Below, in pieces: positions 1 to 7,892 of a stretch of DNA of 14,697 nucleotides (the first letter of the stretch is position 1; the number at the start of each line of letters is the position of its first letter). Location of the stretch: positions 1 through 14,697 of the forward strand of contig JADNRX010001088.1 in NCBI GenBank assembly GCA_015501595.1. Reading direction: 5' to 3'. The DNA comes from Hymenopellis radicata. Lineage: Eukaryota > Basidiomycota > Agaricomycetes > Agaricales > Physalacriaceae. The notes beneath the pieces are model-generated. The model had not been told where the DNA came from. It ran no database searches and worked only from the letters and a program-made list of their open reading frames with translations. A program made the translations under genes and the position numbers.

Positions 1-1285
1 TAATTAATGATGATGATACGACGTGATGTTCGGATAGTCGTACGCTGAATGGGCTTCTTCATTGCCTGAGTCAGGACAATTCGTAGACTTGGCCTGTACG
101 ATGTTGGTAAGGACATTTCGCGTCACCGGCAATTTGGATCCCTATCATTCGGACGTATGGACCTTCGAAGTCGATCTCCAGCTTTACTTTGAAACACGAC
201 TCCTTTCATGACTGCAGCGTGTATCCTTGGGATGATTCCCAGCGGAGGACGGCTGCATGGTGAAGTGGGTGGAGCAATATCTATTGGGAGGTTCCAGCGA
301 CTGATGTTGGCAGAGACAAGAATTTCACCTGTCGATTTGTATTAAAGAAGCCGTGAGGCGTCTTTCGTTCGAAACGAAATAACCTGATGTGGAACGCGAG
401 ATATATGGCATTGGCGCGGAGGGGTTGGCGGAAGCGATGAGGATAGACGCAGACATGGGTGCAGACGATTCTGAGGATCCGTGGATTCCCTTTGTGGCCA
501 AATGGTGTAACGCTTCATCGTCGTCTTCGATGGAGGAAGAGTATACCGGAGAAATAGGACTAGAAAAAGGTTGAAATGTGTAATAGCGAGACTGATAGAT
601 CCTCCGGGGTCTTCGTCCGTAGAACAGGCAAGCACCGATATCATCCGGTTGTGGATTGGGCTGGGAGCAAGGAAGGAGGCAGGAAGGATTAAGGAAGAAT
701 GTTGTTGAAATGGACCGTGGGAGCACGGCACATAACAGGCAAGCGATGCCGGCGGCTTATGTCCCTTTCTCCAGCACGTCGACATGGGTTGTTCTGATCA
801 AATTCAACAGACTGCCAGTCCTCTATGATTTCAGGGGATGTAAAAATACTCGGATATACCACGTCCCATGGTAGACCCGAACTCGCTTCTCATAAATGAT
901 GGAATCCTTCGGGACTTATTTTACTCTGGACTATCGTGTCTGCTTCCAAGACACACAGATATCATTGGAGACTTATCAACGCTCTCTTGGACACACGTTT
1001 CGAGGATACTCACATCACTTCTCTTGTCAAGGTTCAATGCATTGGCGAGTTCCCCTCTTTTTTGATATTGCACCCCCGACCACCGTTCTCTCATGACAGT
1101 TCCCGGTATTCAATCGAATAGATTGATTCCACCCCGCGCTTGATGATCATTCGTAGCTTGGATCCGCGCTGCTATCACGCGTTGATGAGTCTATTTTACT
1201 TAAAAGCCGTTTGATGCGTGGAGGTTCTAACCAGCAAAATGTCTGCCCCGCTCACAAGCGAGATGCCTCTCCATTCGCCAGCAGA
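1..1285. other. Upstream region with coding-like fragments, no resolved gene
   Basis: No complete gene could be built here. On the + strand a short ATG ORF at 208-345 (45 aa, contains GMIPSGGRLHGEVGGAISIG) and an open stretch at 383-574, rich in Asp, Glu and Ser near its end, read like protein, but they lie in different frames without a clear splice pair joining them. The opposite strand is also open over 325-785, so the signal is ambiguous. They could be the 3' end of a gene starting left of the window, or decayed sequence. Between 575 and 1170 I see nothing further. A TTAAAAG box at 1200-1206 is a weak promoter candidate for the gene that follows. Confidence 0.3.
1178..1186 (+). promoter_or_regulatory. 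CGCGTTGAT element upstream of DUF6534 copy A
   Basis: The 9-mer CGCGTTGAT lies about 100 bp upstream of the start codon of copy A. The same 9-mer occurs at 3771-3779, 45 bp upstream of the in-frame start of copy B. Sharing between paralogue promoters suggests a common regulator or simply common ancestry. No binding protein is implied by the sequence. Confidence 0.3.
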
Positions 1286-3168
1286 ATGTCCCCACCACAC
1301 GATACTCTTGGGGCCTTTCTTATCGGTTTCATGATCTCGACACCGTATGTGATCGCCATGACTCGTCGTGTTCAATTCGGCTGACGCTATCGGAAAGGAT
1401 ATATGGAATCACTTGTCTACAGGCGACGCAGTATTTCACGACGTATATGCAGGACCCTCTGCTACTGAAGAGCGCGGTTCGTCTGTGGTCGTCTGTCCTT
1501 TAACGGTATACTGACACGACCTAGGTCGCGTTCGTCTGGTATGTTGGGCGTGCTTATAGGACTCCAGCTGCTGAATATAAGACATAACAGGCTCCTTGAA
1601 ACTTTCGACCAATGTATAAGCAGCCATGCCGTGTACTACTACCTTATCCTTCGCGCTGGTGATCCTCTGGCTGGTACCCACCTAGTCTGGTGCGTTTACA
1701 GCGTGGCGTTAGACCTCAGGCTGCTGACTAGCCATCTCCAGGAGTCTCTTGGTGCGTAATCTCTTGTGAAAAGAGATCTTTTCCGATGCGAATAATTCTG
1801 TAGGTCCCCGCTTTCACGAATGTAAGAATTTATGCTGGGAATGCGTTTTTCCTTCGGCTGATAAGTACGCGACATCGTCTAGGGATTGGCTGGGATGGTG
1901 ATACAATTGTGGGTGTCTCCTTCTACGTGTATAATGTCCAACATACTTATTCTGGTACAGCTTTTTCGCAAAGCGTGTATACATCAGTGCGTCATCAAAG
2001 CACTCTGTTGTTGTCAACACTGAGATTTGAATTGAAGTGAGCGACAATAACCGCCTTCTGTTGGCTCTCATTGTTCGTGCTGTCTTTGTATTGTATCTGT
2101 AGCATCGTGACTGATGCAATCTTTCTTAGAGCACTCTAGCCGTGGCTCAATTTGGTGCGCTCGGTTGAACTGTTCCGTCTAATCTTGTCTGACAGATAAG
2201 TTGTTAGCGTTAGCGACTGGTATGATTACTTCGGAGAATGATTGAGCTTGACTGATACCGTTTCTCCTTTTCCTACAGCCGTATCAATCATCGGGTAAGG
2301 ATGAATAGAGTCCGGCTAAAAGGTTATTGATACCTGCCAGACTACGGCATTCGACTGTCATGACTCTCCGTCCTACTTCGATGTGCGTTCCGTCTTATCC
2401 CCTCTTGTGCATCCCTTACGCAGCGCTCAGGCACTCACTGCTGCAACATTCGCTACAGTTGCTGCAGTCGACATCGTAATCACGAGCAGCCTCTGCTACT
2501 TCCTTCACATCAGAAAGACTGGGCACGCCAGGTCCGTAGCCTTTGTCAGTTTTCTTCTTCCTCGTTTGACTCAGTCGTGTCCAGGACCAATAGCATCGTG
2601 AACAAGATTATCTTGGTCACAATCAACAATGGTCTACTTACATGGTAGGTTTCTTCTCGAGGTTATCCCTCATGGATGTAAATCATGCCTTGCAGTTTCA
2701 TCGCACTCGCCGCTTTTATCGTGAAACTTGCTGCTCCAAAGACGATGCTCTCGTTTACACTGTGCTTGATTTTGGGAAAGGGTCTGTTCTTTTTCTACTA
2801 GTCACCGTCGACTCCGGCTCACGCTCCCACAGTATACACGAACACACTCCTGTCTAGGCAAGTCCAAGCTCGCGCATCTCATCCTCAAGTACTCATGTCG
2901 TCACAGTCTGAATACTAGAAGTAGCTCCCGTGCGCGTTTAGAGGCACAAGAAATGTCTACCATTGATATACGTCGTGCCTCCCGGTCCCGGAGCAGGTAT
3001 ACGGTCGACAAGGAGACAAGGGATAACGTACGTCAACGACCGGGGCAGACTAGTAGTATCATATTGATGGCTTTGCAGGCATCGCGTACGGCCATAGCCA
3101 CAAGTACCGAGGAAGACTGGTATAAAATACCACCGCTCTCGAGCGATGTGTCAGGTCTTGCCTTATGA
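1286..3168 (+). CDS. DUF6534 domain membrane protein, copy A (spliced)
   Basis: Predicted multi-pass membrane protein of the agaricomycete DUF6534 family, function unknown. Best model has 19 exons: 1286-1344, 1398-1476, 1525-1538, 1591-1689, 1742-1751, 1804-1821, 1883-1908, 1961-1986, 2038-2072, 2130-2154, 2196-2219, 2279-2294, 2341-2382, 2424-2531, 2585-2644, 2696-2781, 2833-2857, 2907-3027, 3079-3168. This gives 963 nt, about 320 aa. Family landmarks in order: N-terminal DTLGAFLIGFMISTP; IYGITCLQ; VAFVWLLETFDQC then SHAVYYYLI; WSLL; FFAKRVYIMSDNNRLLLALI; and the DUF6534 core at about residues 165-255 (AAVDIVITSSLCYFLHIRK, IVNKIILVTINNGLLT, VYTNTLLSSLNTR), followed by a polar tail. The start at 1286 is the only ATG in frame with exon 1; ATGs at 1239 and 1263 are out of frame. 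Least certain are exons 10-13: one alternative ends exon 10 at 2163 and drops exon 11 (315 aa), and 2383-2423 could be retained in another frame. No internal stop remains in the model. Confidence 0.82.
2645..2695 (+). other. Intron present in copy A, absent in copy B
   Basis: GTAGGT donor and TTGCAG acceptor interrupt the core just after the codons for INNGLLT. In copy B the matching INNGIFTSVVALAAF stretch is one uninterrupted exon (5071-5216). The two flanking A exons (60 + 86 nt) sum to the same 146 nt as the single B exon, so this is a clean gain or loss of an intron after duplication. Confidence 0.8.
2858..2906 (+). other. GC-AG intron in copy A
   Basis: The exon coding YTNTLLS ends in AG and is followed by GCAAGT, not GT. 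The acceptor is CACAG at 2902-2906. Joining 2857 to 2907 restores the conserved family stretch LLSSLNTR. The match to AG|GCAAGT, the strong consensus known for natural GC-AG introns, argues against a sequencing error. The matching intron in copy B (5299-5347) has a normal GTATAT donor. Confidence 0.75.
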
Positions 3169-3750
3169 TCTGGCGTAGACGTATGCCAGCAGATGTCTCT
3201 GGACATCATCAATGTTAGATTAATAGAACGAAGCAGAAGTGTTACTTACATGTATACGTATTCAAGCCATTCGGCGCAAGTAACTCCAAGTCTCCTGTTC
3301 CTTACCTCAAGTCGGGCGTTACGTTTGGTCCGTCTAGCCCAAGTTGCAAGTTACCAGGTTGTTCTGCAGTTTGAGAGTCATGTCGACACTTGCCCACGTG
3401 AGGTTGTAATGTCGATCAGTCCAGGTCAAGGCTCTCTTTACTCCGACCATCAACAGCGAATCGTCGCGTTTTGTCCGTCCTCCGTCTTTCCCCGGTCTCG
3501 CCCAGGACTCTCGTATTACCAGCGGACTTGAAGGCGTCGAACCCGGTTCCTAATGTTGATCATGACGGGTAATACTGTCAACACCTCCATTCGGCGGACA
3601 GACATAGACAACGAAATGCCTAGATTGGCTACCTTTCCCCGTCAGCCTATTCTCAGAGCACCGATGATTGAAGACCTCTCTCACAAGTCCAGCTCGAGCG
3701 GTTACTATCGATTATCAACCGACCTTTTACCGGGTTACGGCAACGCCACT

Positions 3751-3780
3751 GATCAACGCGACTGCAGTCCCGCGTTGATC
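3751..3780. promoter_or_regulatory. Inverted repeat upstream of copy B
   Basis: GATCAACGCG (3751-3760) and CGCGTTGATC (3771-3780) form a perfect 10-bp inverted repeat around a 10-nt spacer that contains the palindrome ACTGCAGT. The right arm contains the CGCGTTGAT element also found before copy A. Position just before the TATA-like box fits a binding site for a dimeric regulator, but this is inference. Confidence 0.45.
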
Positions 3781-3803
3781 TTGATATCAACAGCATTCCA
3801 CAC

Positions 3804-3815
3804 TTAAATATAATT
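3804..3815 (+). promoter_or_regulatory. TATA-like box of copy B
   Basis: The AT-only run TTAAATATAATT is the most TATA-like sequence in this spacer. A start site about 30 bp downstream would fall near 3835-3845. That is downstream of the in-frame ATG at 3824 and upstream of the ATG at 3859, which matters for the choice of start codon. Confidence 0.35.
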
Positions 3816-3823
3816 GCGGAAGT

Positions 3824-5658
3824 ATGCTCGCAGCTTGGCAGCTGTCTTCTTCGCCACCATGTCGCCCACATGCAACGCTTGGCGCTATGCTCATCGGTTT
3901 CATGGTTTCTACTCCGTGCGTTCTACGATTCTACGTAGTCTCCTCCTTCTCAAAGGCTGTTTAGAATCTATGGCATAACGTGTCTCCAGCTGTACCAGTA
4001 CTTTAGTCGGTATCCGACGGACACGATATGGCTCAAGGTTGCGGTGTGTCCCCTCAAGTCGTACCGTATACATTCATCTGAGTAATGTATTGCATCGCAC
4101 TTTCAGGTCGCTTCCGTCTGGTCAGTCACATCCACCGACGTCGTTTCGTCAATGAACACTTCGTAGGCTTCTCGAGACTTGCACGCAATGCATGACCTCG
4201 CACGCGATGTACTACTACCTCATCATACATGAGAGCGATGTGGCCGCATTGTCCACCCTCGTCTGGTGTGTCTTTTTCGCCGGCGTTGAGGCCTGTCCGC
4301 TTCTGACTCTTGGGGTGTTTGTAGGAGTCTTCTCGTGCGTGTTTGCGGTACCCTTCATGATATGCACCCCTTTCACCAACGTGCTGTAGGTTCCACCTCT
4401 CATTAACGTGGGTTCCTTAGAAGGCTGGCGCTCGTTCTGTTTTTAACGGGTTTCTGAACAGGGCATCGAAGGCGCAATCGTTCAAACGTACGTCTGCTGC
4501 CCAAGTCAAGTGCCTTGATCTCATAACTTATCACAACCTAGATTCTTCGCATGGAGAATCTATATCAGTGCGTGATCGCTCTCCTTCAATCTTCTCAGAC
4601 TTGACAGTGGCTTGATGCAGTGAGTGATAGGAACATGCTTCTGTTTTCTGTTATCGTGCGTGGTCTGGTCTTCGTCCGATTATGCGCAGACCGTGAAACT
4701 GTTTCAGTGCTCTTTGGCGGTCGCGCAACTGGGGCTCTCTTTCGGTGTGTCTTCTTCTTCTGCCTCTAGTGCATCAGTGGACTGATGATCTATTCTCATG
4801 ACCTTAGCTGTAACAATTCAAGGGTGCGTTTTCATCTAGAACTCATTGACACAGTGATTCGATCACTCACTCATATAGACTACGGTTCCCAAACTTCGCG
4901 GAGACGCCGACTGGATCCGAACACGTCGTTTCAGCGTGCTTTGCGATTGTGGCTGCCACCGACATCATCATCACTCTAAGCCTGTGCTACTACTTACACA
5001 TCCGAAAGTCCGGACATGAAAGGTACGATATCATGACAGTGAGGCTTCAAACTAACATGATCCATGATAGAACGAATGGTATTGTCAACAAGCTAATCGT
5101 GCTCACAATCAACAATGGAATATTCACGAGTGTCGTTGCTCTTGCTGCGTTTGTAACGAACCTGGCGGCTCCTACAACGATGTGGACGTTCGCGTTGTGT
5201 TTCTTCTTGGGCAAAGGTTCGTATCCTTCGTGCTTGATCTGCTTCTCCTCCTGACGAGTGTTCATGCCTTCAGCGTACACGAATACACTTCTGTCTAGGT
5301 ATATCCGCCATTTCTCTCTGCGTTGAATTGACCTAACAGCCACGTAGCCTGAATTCCCGTACGACATCTCGGCATGGATTCGAGAACCCGTCCGATATCC
5401 CGCTCACCTCATCGTCGATGGGGAGGAAACTTCGAGTGAGTCGTCAGGGTGAGAAGCGCTCGTGTGGCTCTGACCACACCGTAGACCGTCACGTCCGATT
5501 GCGAGTTCACCATGTCCTCGCTTTCTCGTGGGAAGGAGAAGGAGCGGGATGAATTTGCGACTGGAAGTGTTGTCGGTGTCGGTATGGGCAATACCACAGG
5601 TTATTACAGCCCTGAAGCGCTGTACATAACCCGCGAGGTTGAAACGTTTACAAGCTAG
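3824..5658 (+). CDS. DUF6534 domain membrane protein, copy B (spliced)
   Basis: Second member of the same family, head to tail with copy A. Model of 16 exons: 3824-3915, 3965-4043, 4107-4120, 4167-4265, 4325-4334, 4390-4407, 4462-4487, 4542-4567, 4621-4655, 4708-4744, 4808-4823, 4879-5022, 5071-5216, 5274-5298, 5348-5435, 5485-5658. Total 1029 nt, 342 aa, no internal stop. Landmarks: ATLGAMLIGFMVSTP, IYGITCLQLYQYF, SHAMYYYLI, WSLL, GIEGAIVQTFFAWRIYIMS, the core at about residues 165-257 (AATDIIITLSLCYYLHIRKS, IVNKLIVLTINNGIFT, YTNTLLSSLNSR), then a polar Ser/Thr-rich tail ending YITREVETFTS. Multi-pass membrane topology is expected from the family. The start is uncertain: 3824 is in frame but has a non-family leader, while the ATG at 3859 sits in an excellent GCCACC context yet is out of frame with the rest. 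An internal in-frame ATG at 3887 would lose part of the first membrane segment. Confidence 0.82.
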
Positions 5659-5840
5659 TCAATATGGATCGAAAGCAGAGCTGGCTGGCCTCGATTCCGT
5701 AGGATGTCGCGGAAGAACAGTGTTGGTATACCGCGAGATGTCATGTATGGCTCGAGGCTCCGCTGTATGTAGGATATGTTTGTTTGGATTCCAATAACAG
5801 AGGTTCCCAGCGCCACCGCCGCCGCCGGCGAAATCCACAT
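5655..5840 (-). CDS. Short hypothetical ORF converging on copy B
   Basis: A 61-aa ORF beginning MWISPAAAVALGTSVIGIQT, so with a hydrophobic N-terminal stretch at about residues 3-17 that could be a membrane anchor, followed by a mixed polar part with IPTLFFRDILRNRG. Not recognised. Its stop codon overlaps that of copy B on the other strand through one CTAG at 5655-5658. No promoter, intron or family evidence supports it, so it may be chance or the last exon of a longer - strand gene. Confidence 0.25.
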   Translation of the reverse strand: MWISPAAAVALGTSVIGIQTNISYIQRSLEPYMTSRGIPTLFFRDILRNRGQPALLSIHID

Positions 5841-6200
5841 TGACAAACCATCAACCTTCAACTAGTCGTCTGATCGCCGTGCTCAAACTTCTTCACAAGC
5901 GATATGTATGGACGCCTAAAAGTAGAGAAGCATTCGGGCTACTGGGACTCCGTTTATCGGAATTCCGGCCCGGGAATGTGTGGCCACGGATAGCGCTAAA
6001 ATGTTTACCTGTGAATGTCAAGCGCAGATTAGTGTGGTTCCTGCTCCTGTATATCTTCGTCCATGTGCCCAACTAGATCAAAGAGAAGCTGAGGAATGAC
6101 CCGCGAGAGGACACACTGTCATACGTTTTCCTCCAGAGAAGTTACGCGTATTGTGGGGTTTTCAGAAAGCATGCAGCTGGAGCGCTGGGTACACGCCTCC
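5841..6200. other. Region without a recognised gene
   Basis: Open frames here (for example + strand 5840-6076) show no domain, no consistent splice structure and no similarity to neighbours. I see nothing that can be named. Confidence 0.3.
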
Positions 6201-6276
6201 AAGAGTCGCACACCCCAAGACACGTCTGCAGTCACGTCAAGAGTTGCACACCCGAAGACGCGTCTGCAGTCACGTG
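6201..6276 (+). repeat. 38-bp tandem duplication
   Basis: Two adjoining 38-bp units, 6201-6238 and 6239-6276, both beginning AAGAGT and both containing CGTCTGCAGTCACGT. They differ at 4 of 38 positions. The unit length is not a multiple of three and no coding frame runs through, so this looks like a small non-coding tandem duplication. Confidence 0.9.
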
Positions 6277-6305
6277 GAACGGAGGTATAGAATTATGACT
6301 TAGCC

Positions 6306-6317
6306 TAGGGTTAGGGT
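6306..6317 (+). repeat. Short telomere-type motif
   Basis: TAGGGTTAGGGT is two units of the TTAGGG repeat that many basidiomycete telomeres use. On the - strand it reads ACCCTAACCCTA, the length and phase of a telomerase RNA template. It is too short to be a telomere remnant with confidence. See the findings for the possible meanings. Confidence 0.6.
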
Positions 6318-6354
6318 CACTATTTCCAACCATAACCATCACTGTGTCTTCAGC

Positions 6355-6663
6355 TCAAGACTGTTGCACCGTCAATAGGAGAGTGGTCGCATTTTCTTTG
6401 CAGCTGAACGTCGAATATTGGTTTGGCTCGCATTCTATGTTCAATTTATTATAATGTTGTTTTACAAGGTGAGCCTCAACCAATACCGGGATAGCAGAAA
6501 GCCTTGCTAACCTCACCTTTAGTAATAGCACAGCGCGACTACATCTAAATCTGAAACGCGTCCACAGTCGAGCTTTAATTTCTTCCCACTCTCGAGGATG
6601 CCCGGGAAATTGATTGCCTACCACGCCTCTACCAGACCCCGAAGGAGAAAGGTTGCGATCACA
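6355..6663 (-). CDS. 3' exons of a hypothetical gene, unrecognised
   Basis: Two - strand exons, 6663-6517 (49 codons) and 6474-6355 (39 codons plus TGA), are joined by a 42-nt intron (GTGAGG donor after AAAG, TTGAG acceptor). The upstream edge follows CTAACAG. The exons are in the same frame, so the intron could also be retained as 14 codons. The protein reads as ordinary soluble sequence (FPGHPREWEEIKARLWTRFR, then AHLVKQHYNKLNIECEPNQY). No family was recognised and no start codon was fixed; an ATG in a - strand leader at 6793-6795 is not clearly connected. Confidence 0.35.
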   Translation of the reverse strand, partial: CDRNLSPSGSGRGVVGNQFPGHPREWEEIKARLWTRFRFRCSRAVLLLKVRLARLSAIPVLVEAHLVKQHYNKLNIECEPNQYSTFSCKENATTLLLTVQQS

Positions 6664-6766
6664 CTGTTAGCGCCCCACCCTCCTCCATTTTGGGTGCCCG
6701 AAATCATTCCATATTATGGCGGCGATTGTCCTTTCGGAGCTTTGTCGAAACGTAAATGCCGCTTTG

Positions 6767-6773
6767 TATAAAG
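6767..6773 (+). promoter_or_regulatory. TATA box
   Basis: TATAAAG preceded by GCTTTG. It lies 84 bp upstream of the ATG at 6851 and 26 bp upstream of the ATG at 6793, which opens only a 30-codon frame. A reasonable promoter for the + strand ORF that follows. Confidence 0.45.
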
Positions 6774-6850
6774 GAGACTGACTAGAGCCCACATGGTTCT
6801 ACATTGCCCCCCTCTTTTGTACACACTATGTGAGTCGGTTTACTCCCCGG

Positions 6851-7180
6851 ATGCCTGCATGGTTTCTAATGAAGACTCCCTATAGGTCGTCTCCCTGCGA
6901 GAAGACATTAGACTCGCGGAAGAGACCTCGGTCGCCTTCTCCGCCGGATGCATCCTCCAGTGATCAACACGAGAAGAAGCAGCACGAGAGTGTCCAGTCG
7001 CTAGCTTCCTCTCCTGCGACGCCGCGAGACTCTGGGCAACGGGTGAGGAGTACTTCTTCGGGTGGTCTCCATCGTGTGGTGCTTACTCGTTCGTGGGGTG
7101 AGGAGATGTCTTCGGGTGGTCGTGTGAGGAGATGTCTTCTGCGGGCGGTGACTCTGAGGGATGTCTTCTTCGGGCGGTGA
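6851..7180 (+). CDS. Basic Ser/Pro-rich hypothetical protein running into a minisatellite
   Basis: A 109-aa + strand ORF. The first half is hydrophilic and disordered-looking, with a basic Ser/Pro cluster SRKRPRSPSPP that resembles a nuclear localisation signal and a run DQHEKKQHE. The second half (from about residue 65) is translated from TG-rich repeats and is Arg/Gly/Ser rich, ending at a TGA inside the fourth repeat unit. A consensus donor GTGAGG at 7043 suggests that the real exon may end before the repeats. Function unknown. It could be the first exon of a larger gene or a fragment. The nuclear role is inference only. Confidence 0.35.
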   Translation: MPAWFLMKTPYRSSPCEKTLDSRKRPRSPSPPDASSSDQHEKKQHESVQSLASSPATPRDSGQRVRSTSSGGLHRVVLTRSWGEEMSSGGRVRRCLLRAVTLRDVFFGR

Positions 7181-7200
7181 GGGGTGTCTTCTTCGGGCGT
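7099..7200 (+). repeat. Degenerate minisatellite, 23-30 bp units
   Basis: Four imperfect units begin TGAGG at 7099, 7125, 7155 and 7178, each followed by GATGTCTTC or GGTGTCTTC and then a GGGTGG or GGGCGG block. Spacing is 26, 30 and 23 bp. Related TCTTCGGGTGGT words occur upstream from about 7055. Confidence 0.7.
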
Positions 7201-7590
7201 GCTTCGACGTATGGCTGTGTTACGTGGGGTGTCGTCTCCTCTTCGTGTGTCTCTTCATGGGCGGGTCATCTCCTCCTCGGCTGCGTGTGGCTGTGCTTGC
7301 CTCTTCGCGTCATGCGGCTGTGCTTCGTGCGGGTCGCGGGTTCAATTCAGAGGCGTGGTGTGGTATTCTCAAATGAAAAGTTTCGTGTTCAAATCAGACG
7401 TGTGTTGGGCAAATCAATATATTTTGTACTACAGTAGTCCTAATATGGTAATTTAAACTACTCGCCACTAGGATCATAGTGCCCTGCTAAGTCGAGCTGG
7501 TCTTCTCGGCCGAGATCCAAACCGGAAGAGGTCCGTTACCCAGGCATGGGGCTGGTGAGTGCAGCAGTAGATCTCTCACAGCTACAATTT
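7201..7590. other. TG-rich tract and AT-rich spacer
   Basis: From about 7030 to 7370 the + strand is poor in A and rich in T and G; overlapping open frames exist there in all three + frames, which is expected from such composition and not evidence for a gene. From 7370 to 7590 the sequence turns mixed and I find no supported gene. Confidence 0.4.
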
Positions 7591-7766
7591 AAAAAAAACA
7601 AGTCTCGGGTGCTGATTACGCTGCTCCAGGGAGGGCGGGCAGGATACCAGGCTAAATACCACCTGTGCGCAAGGTCGGTTCGGATGGAGGCAAAATGACC
7701 CCCACCATCCCAAATCCTGGCTCGCACAGGCCCCGTCTTGGGCAGCCGAAGCTGTGGTATTTGCCC
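7591..7766 (-). ncRNA. Candidate structured RNA with three-way junction and T8 tract
   Basis: Nested complementary segments form a closed three-way junction: 7654-7661 with 7755-7762 (8 bp, AAATACCA/TGGTATTT), 7662-7669 with 7723-7730 (8 bp, CCTGTGCG/CGCACAGG), 7682-7687 with 7705-7710 (6 bp), and 7743-7746 with 7751-7754 (4 bp). On the - strand the last hairpin is C(UUCG)G, a very stable tetraloop, which favours the - strand as transcript. A T8 run at 7598-7591 (- strand) would suit RNA polymerase III termination. I compared it by eye with SRP RNA, RNase P/MRP, 5S, U1, U2, U4-U6 and tRNA and could not match it. It could instead be an imperfect DNA inverted repeat of a small mobile element. 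Confidence 0.4.
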
Positions 7767-7852
7767 CAGCACACACGGACGGCTAAAAGGTTGAATGAGT
7801 GAATCTCGCGCGAGTCACCGCGACGTACCGTGCTGTCATCGAATTCGCAGCA

Positions 7853-7892
7853 CTGAAGCACGCGAATCAACGGCAGAAAGCAAGAGAAACAC
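7853..7892 (-). repeat. Duplicated 40-nt exon-like unit, copy 1
   Basis: On the - strand this unit follows a TTTAG acceptor and reads in one frame as CFSCFLPLIRVLQ. It is about 83% identical to the unit at 7987-8026. Unlike its partner it is not followed by a GT donor, so if it is an exon it reads on downstream. Confidence 0.45.

Larger units (their letters stand above)
3169..3823 (+). other. Spacer between the DUF6534 paralogues
   Basis: No gene is called. Open stretches exist (for example the frame ending at 3543 with FVRPPSFPGLAQDSR, and an ATG ORF at 3553-3807), but none shows a family motif or a convincing exon chain. They may be relics of a further duplicate or chance. The right end holds the probable promoter of copy B: an inverted repeat at 3751-3780 and an AT-rich TATA-like box at 3804-3815. 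Confidence 0.4.

Noticed and set aside
4361..4380. Apparent lost splice acceptor in copy B before a CTPFTN-like exon
   Set aside because: The true exon is 4390-4407 (VPPLIN, 18 nt, as in copy A) with normal AG and GTGGGT sites; the earlier match was chance.
6466..6519. AAGGTGAG/CTCACCTT inverted repeat taken as a small mobile-element end
   Set aside because: It falls across the proposed splice donor and the edge of the next exon of the - strand gene; no target-site duplication is visible.
7331..7350. GGGTTCAATTC, similar to a tRNA T-arm
   Set aside because: The stem cannot close (GCGGG against TCAGA) and no other tRNA arm is present upstream.
7501..7520. CTTCTCGGCCGAGATC, resembling the 5' part of U2 snRNA
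   Set aside because: Similarity ends within about 15 nt and the branch-point recognition sequence of U2 is absent.
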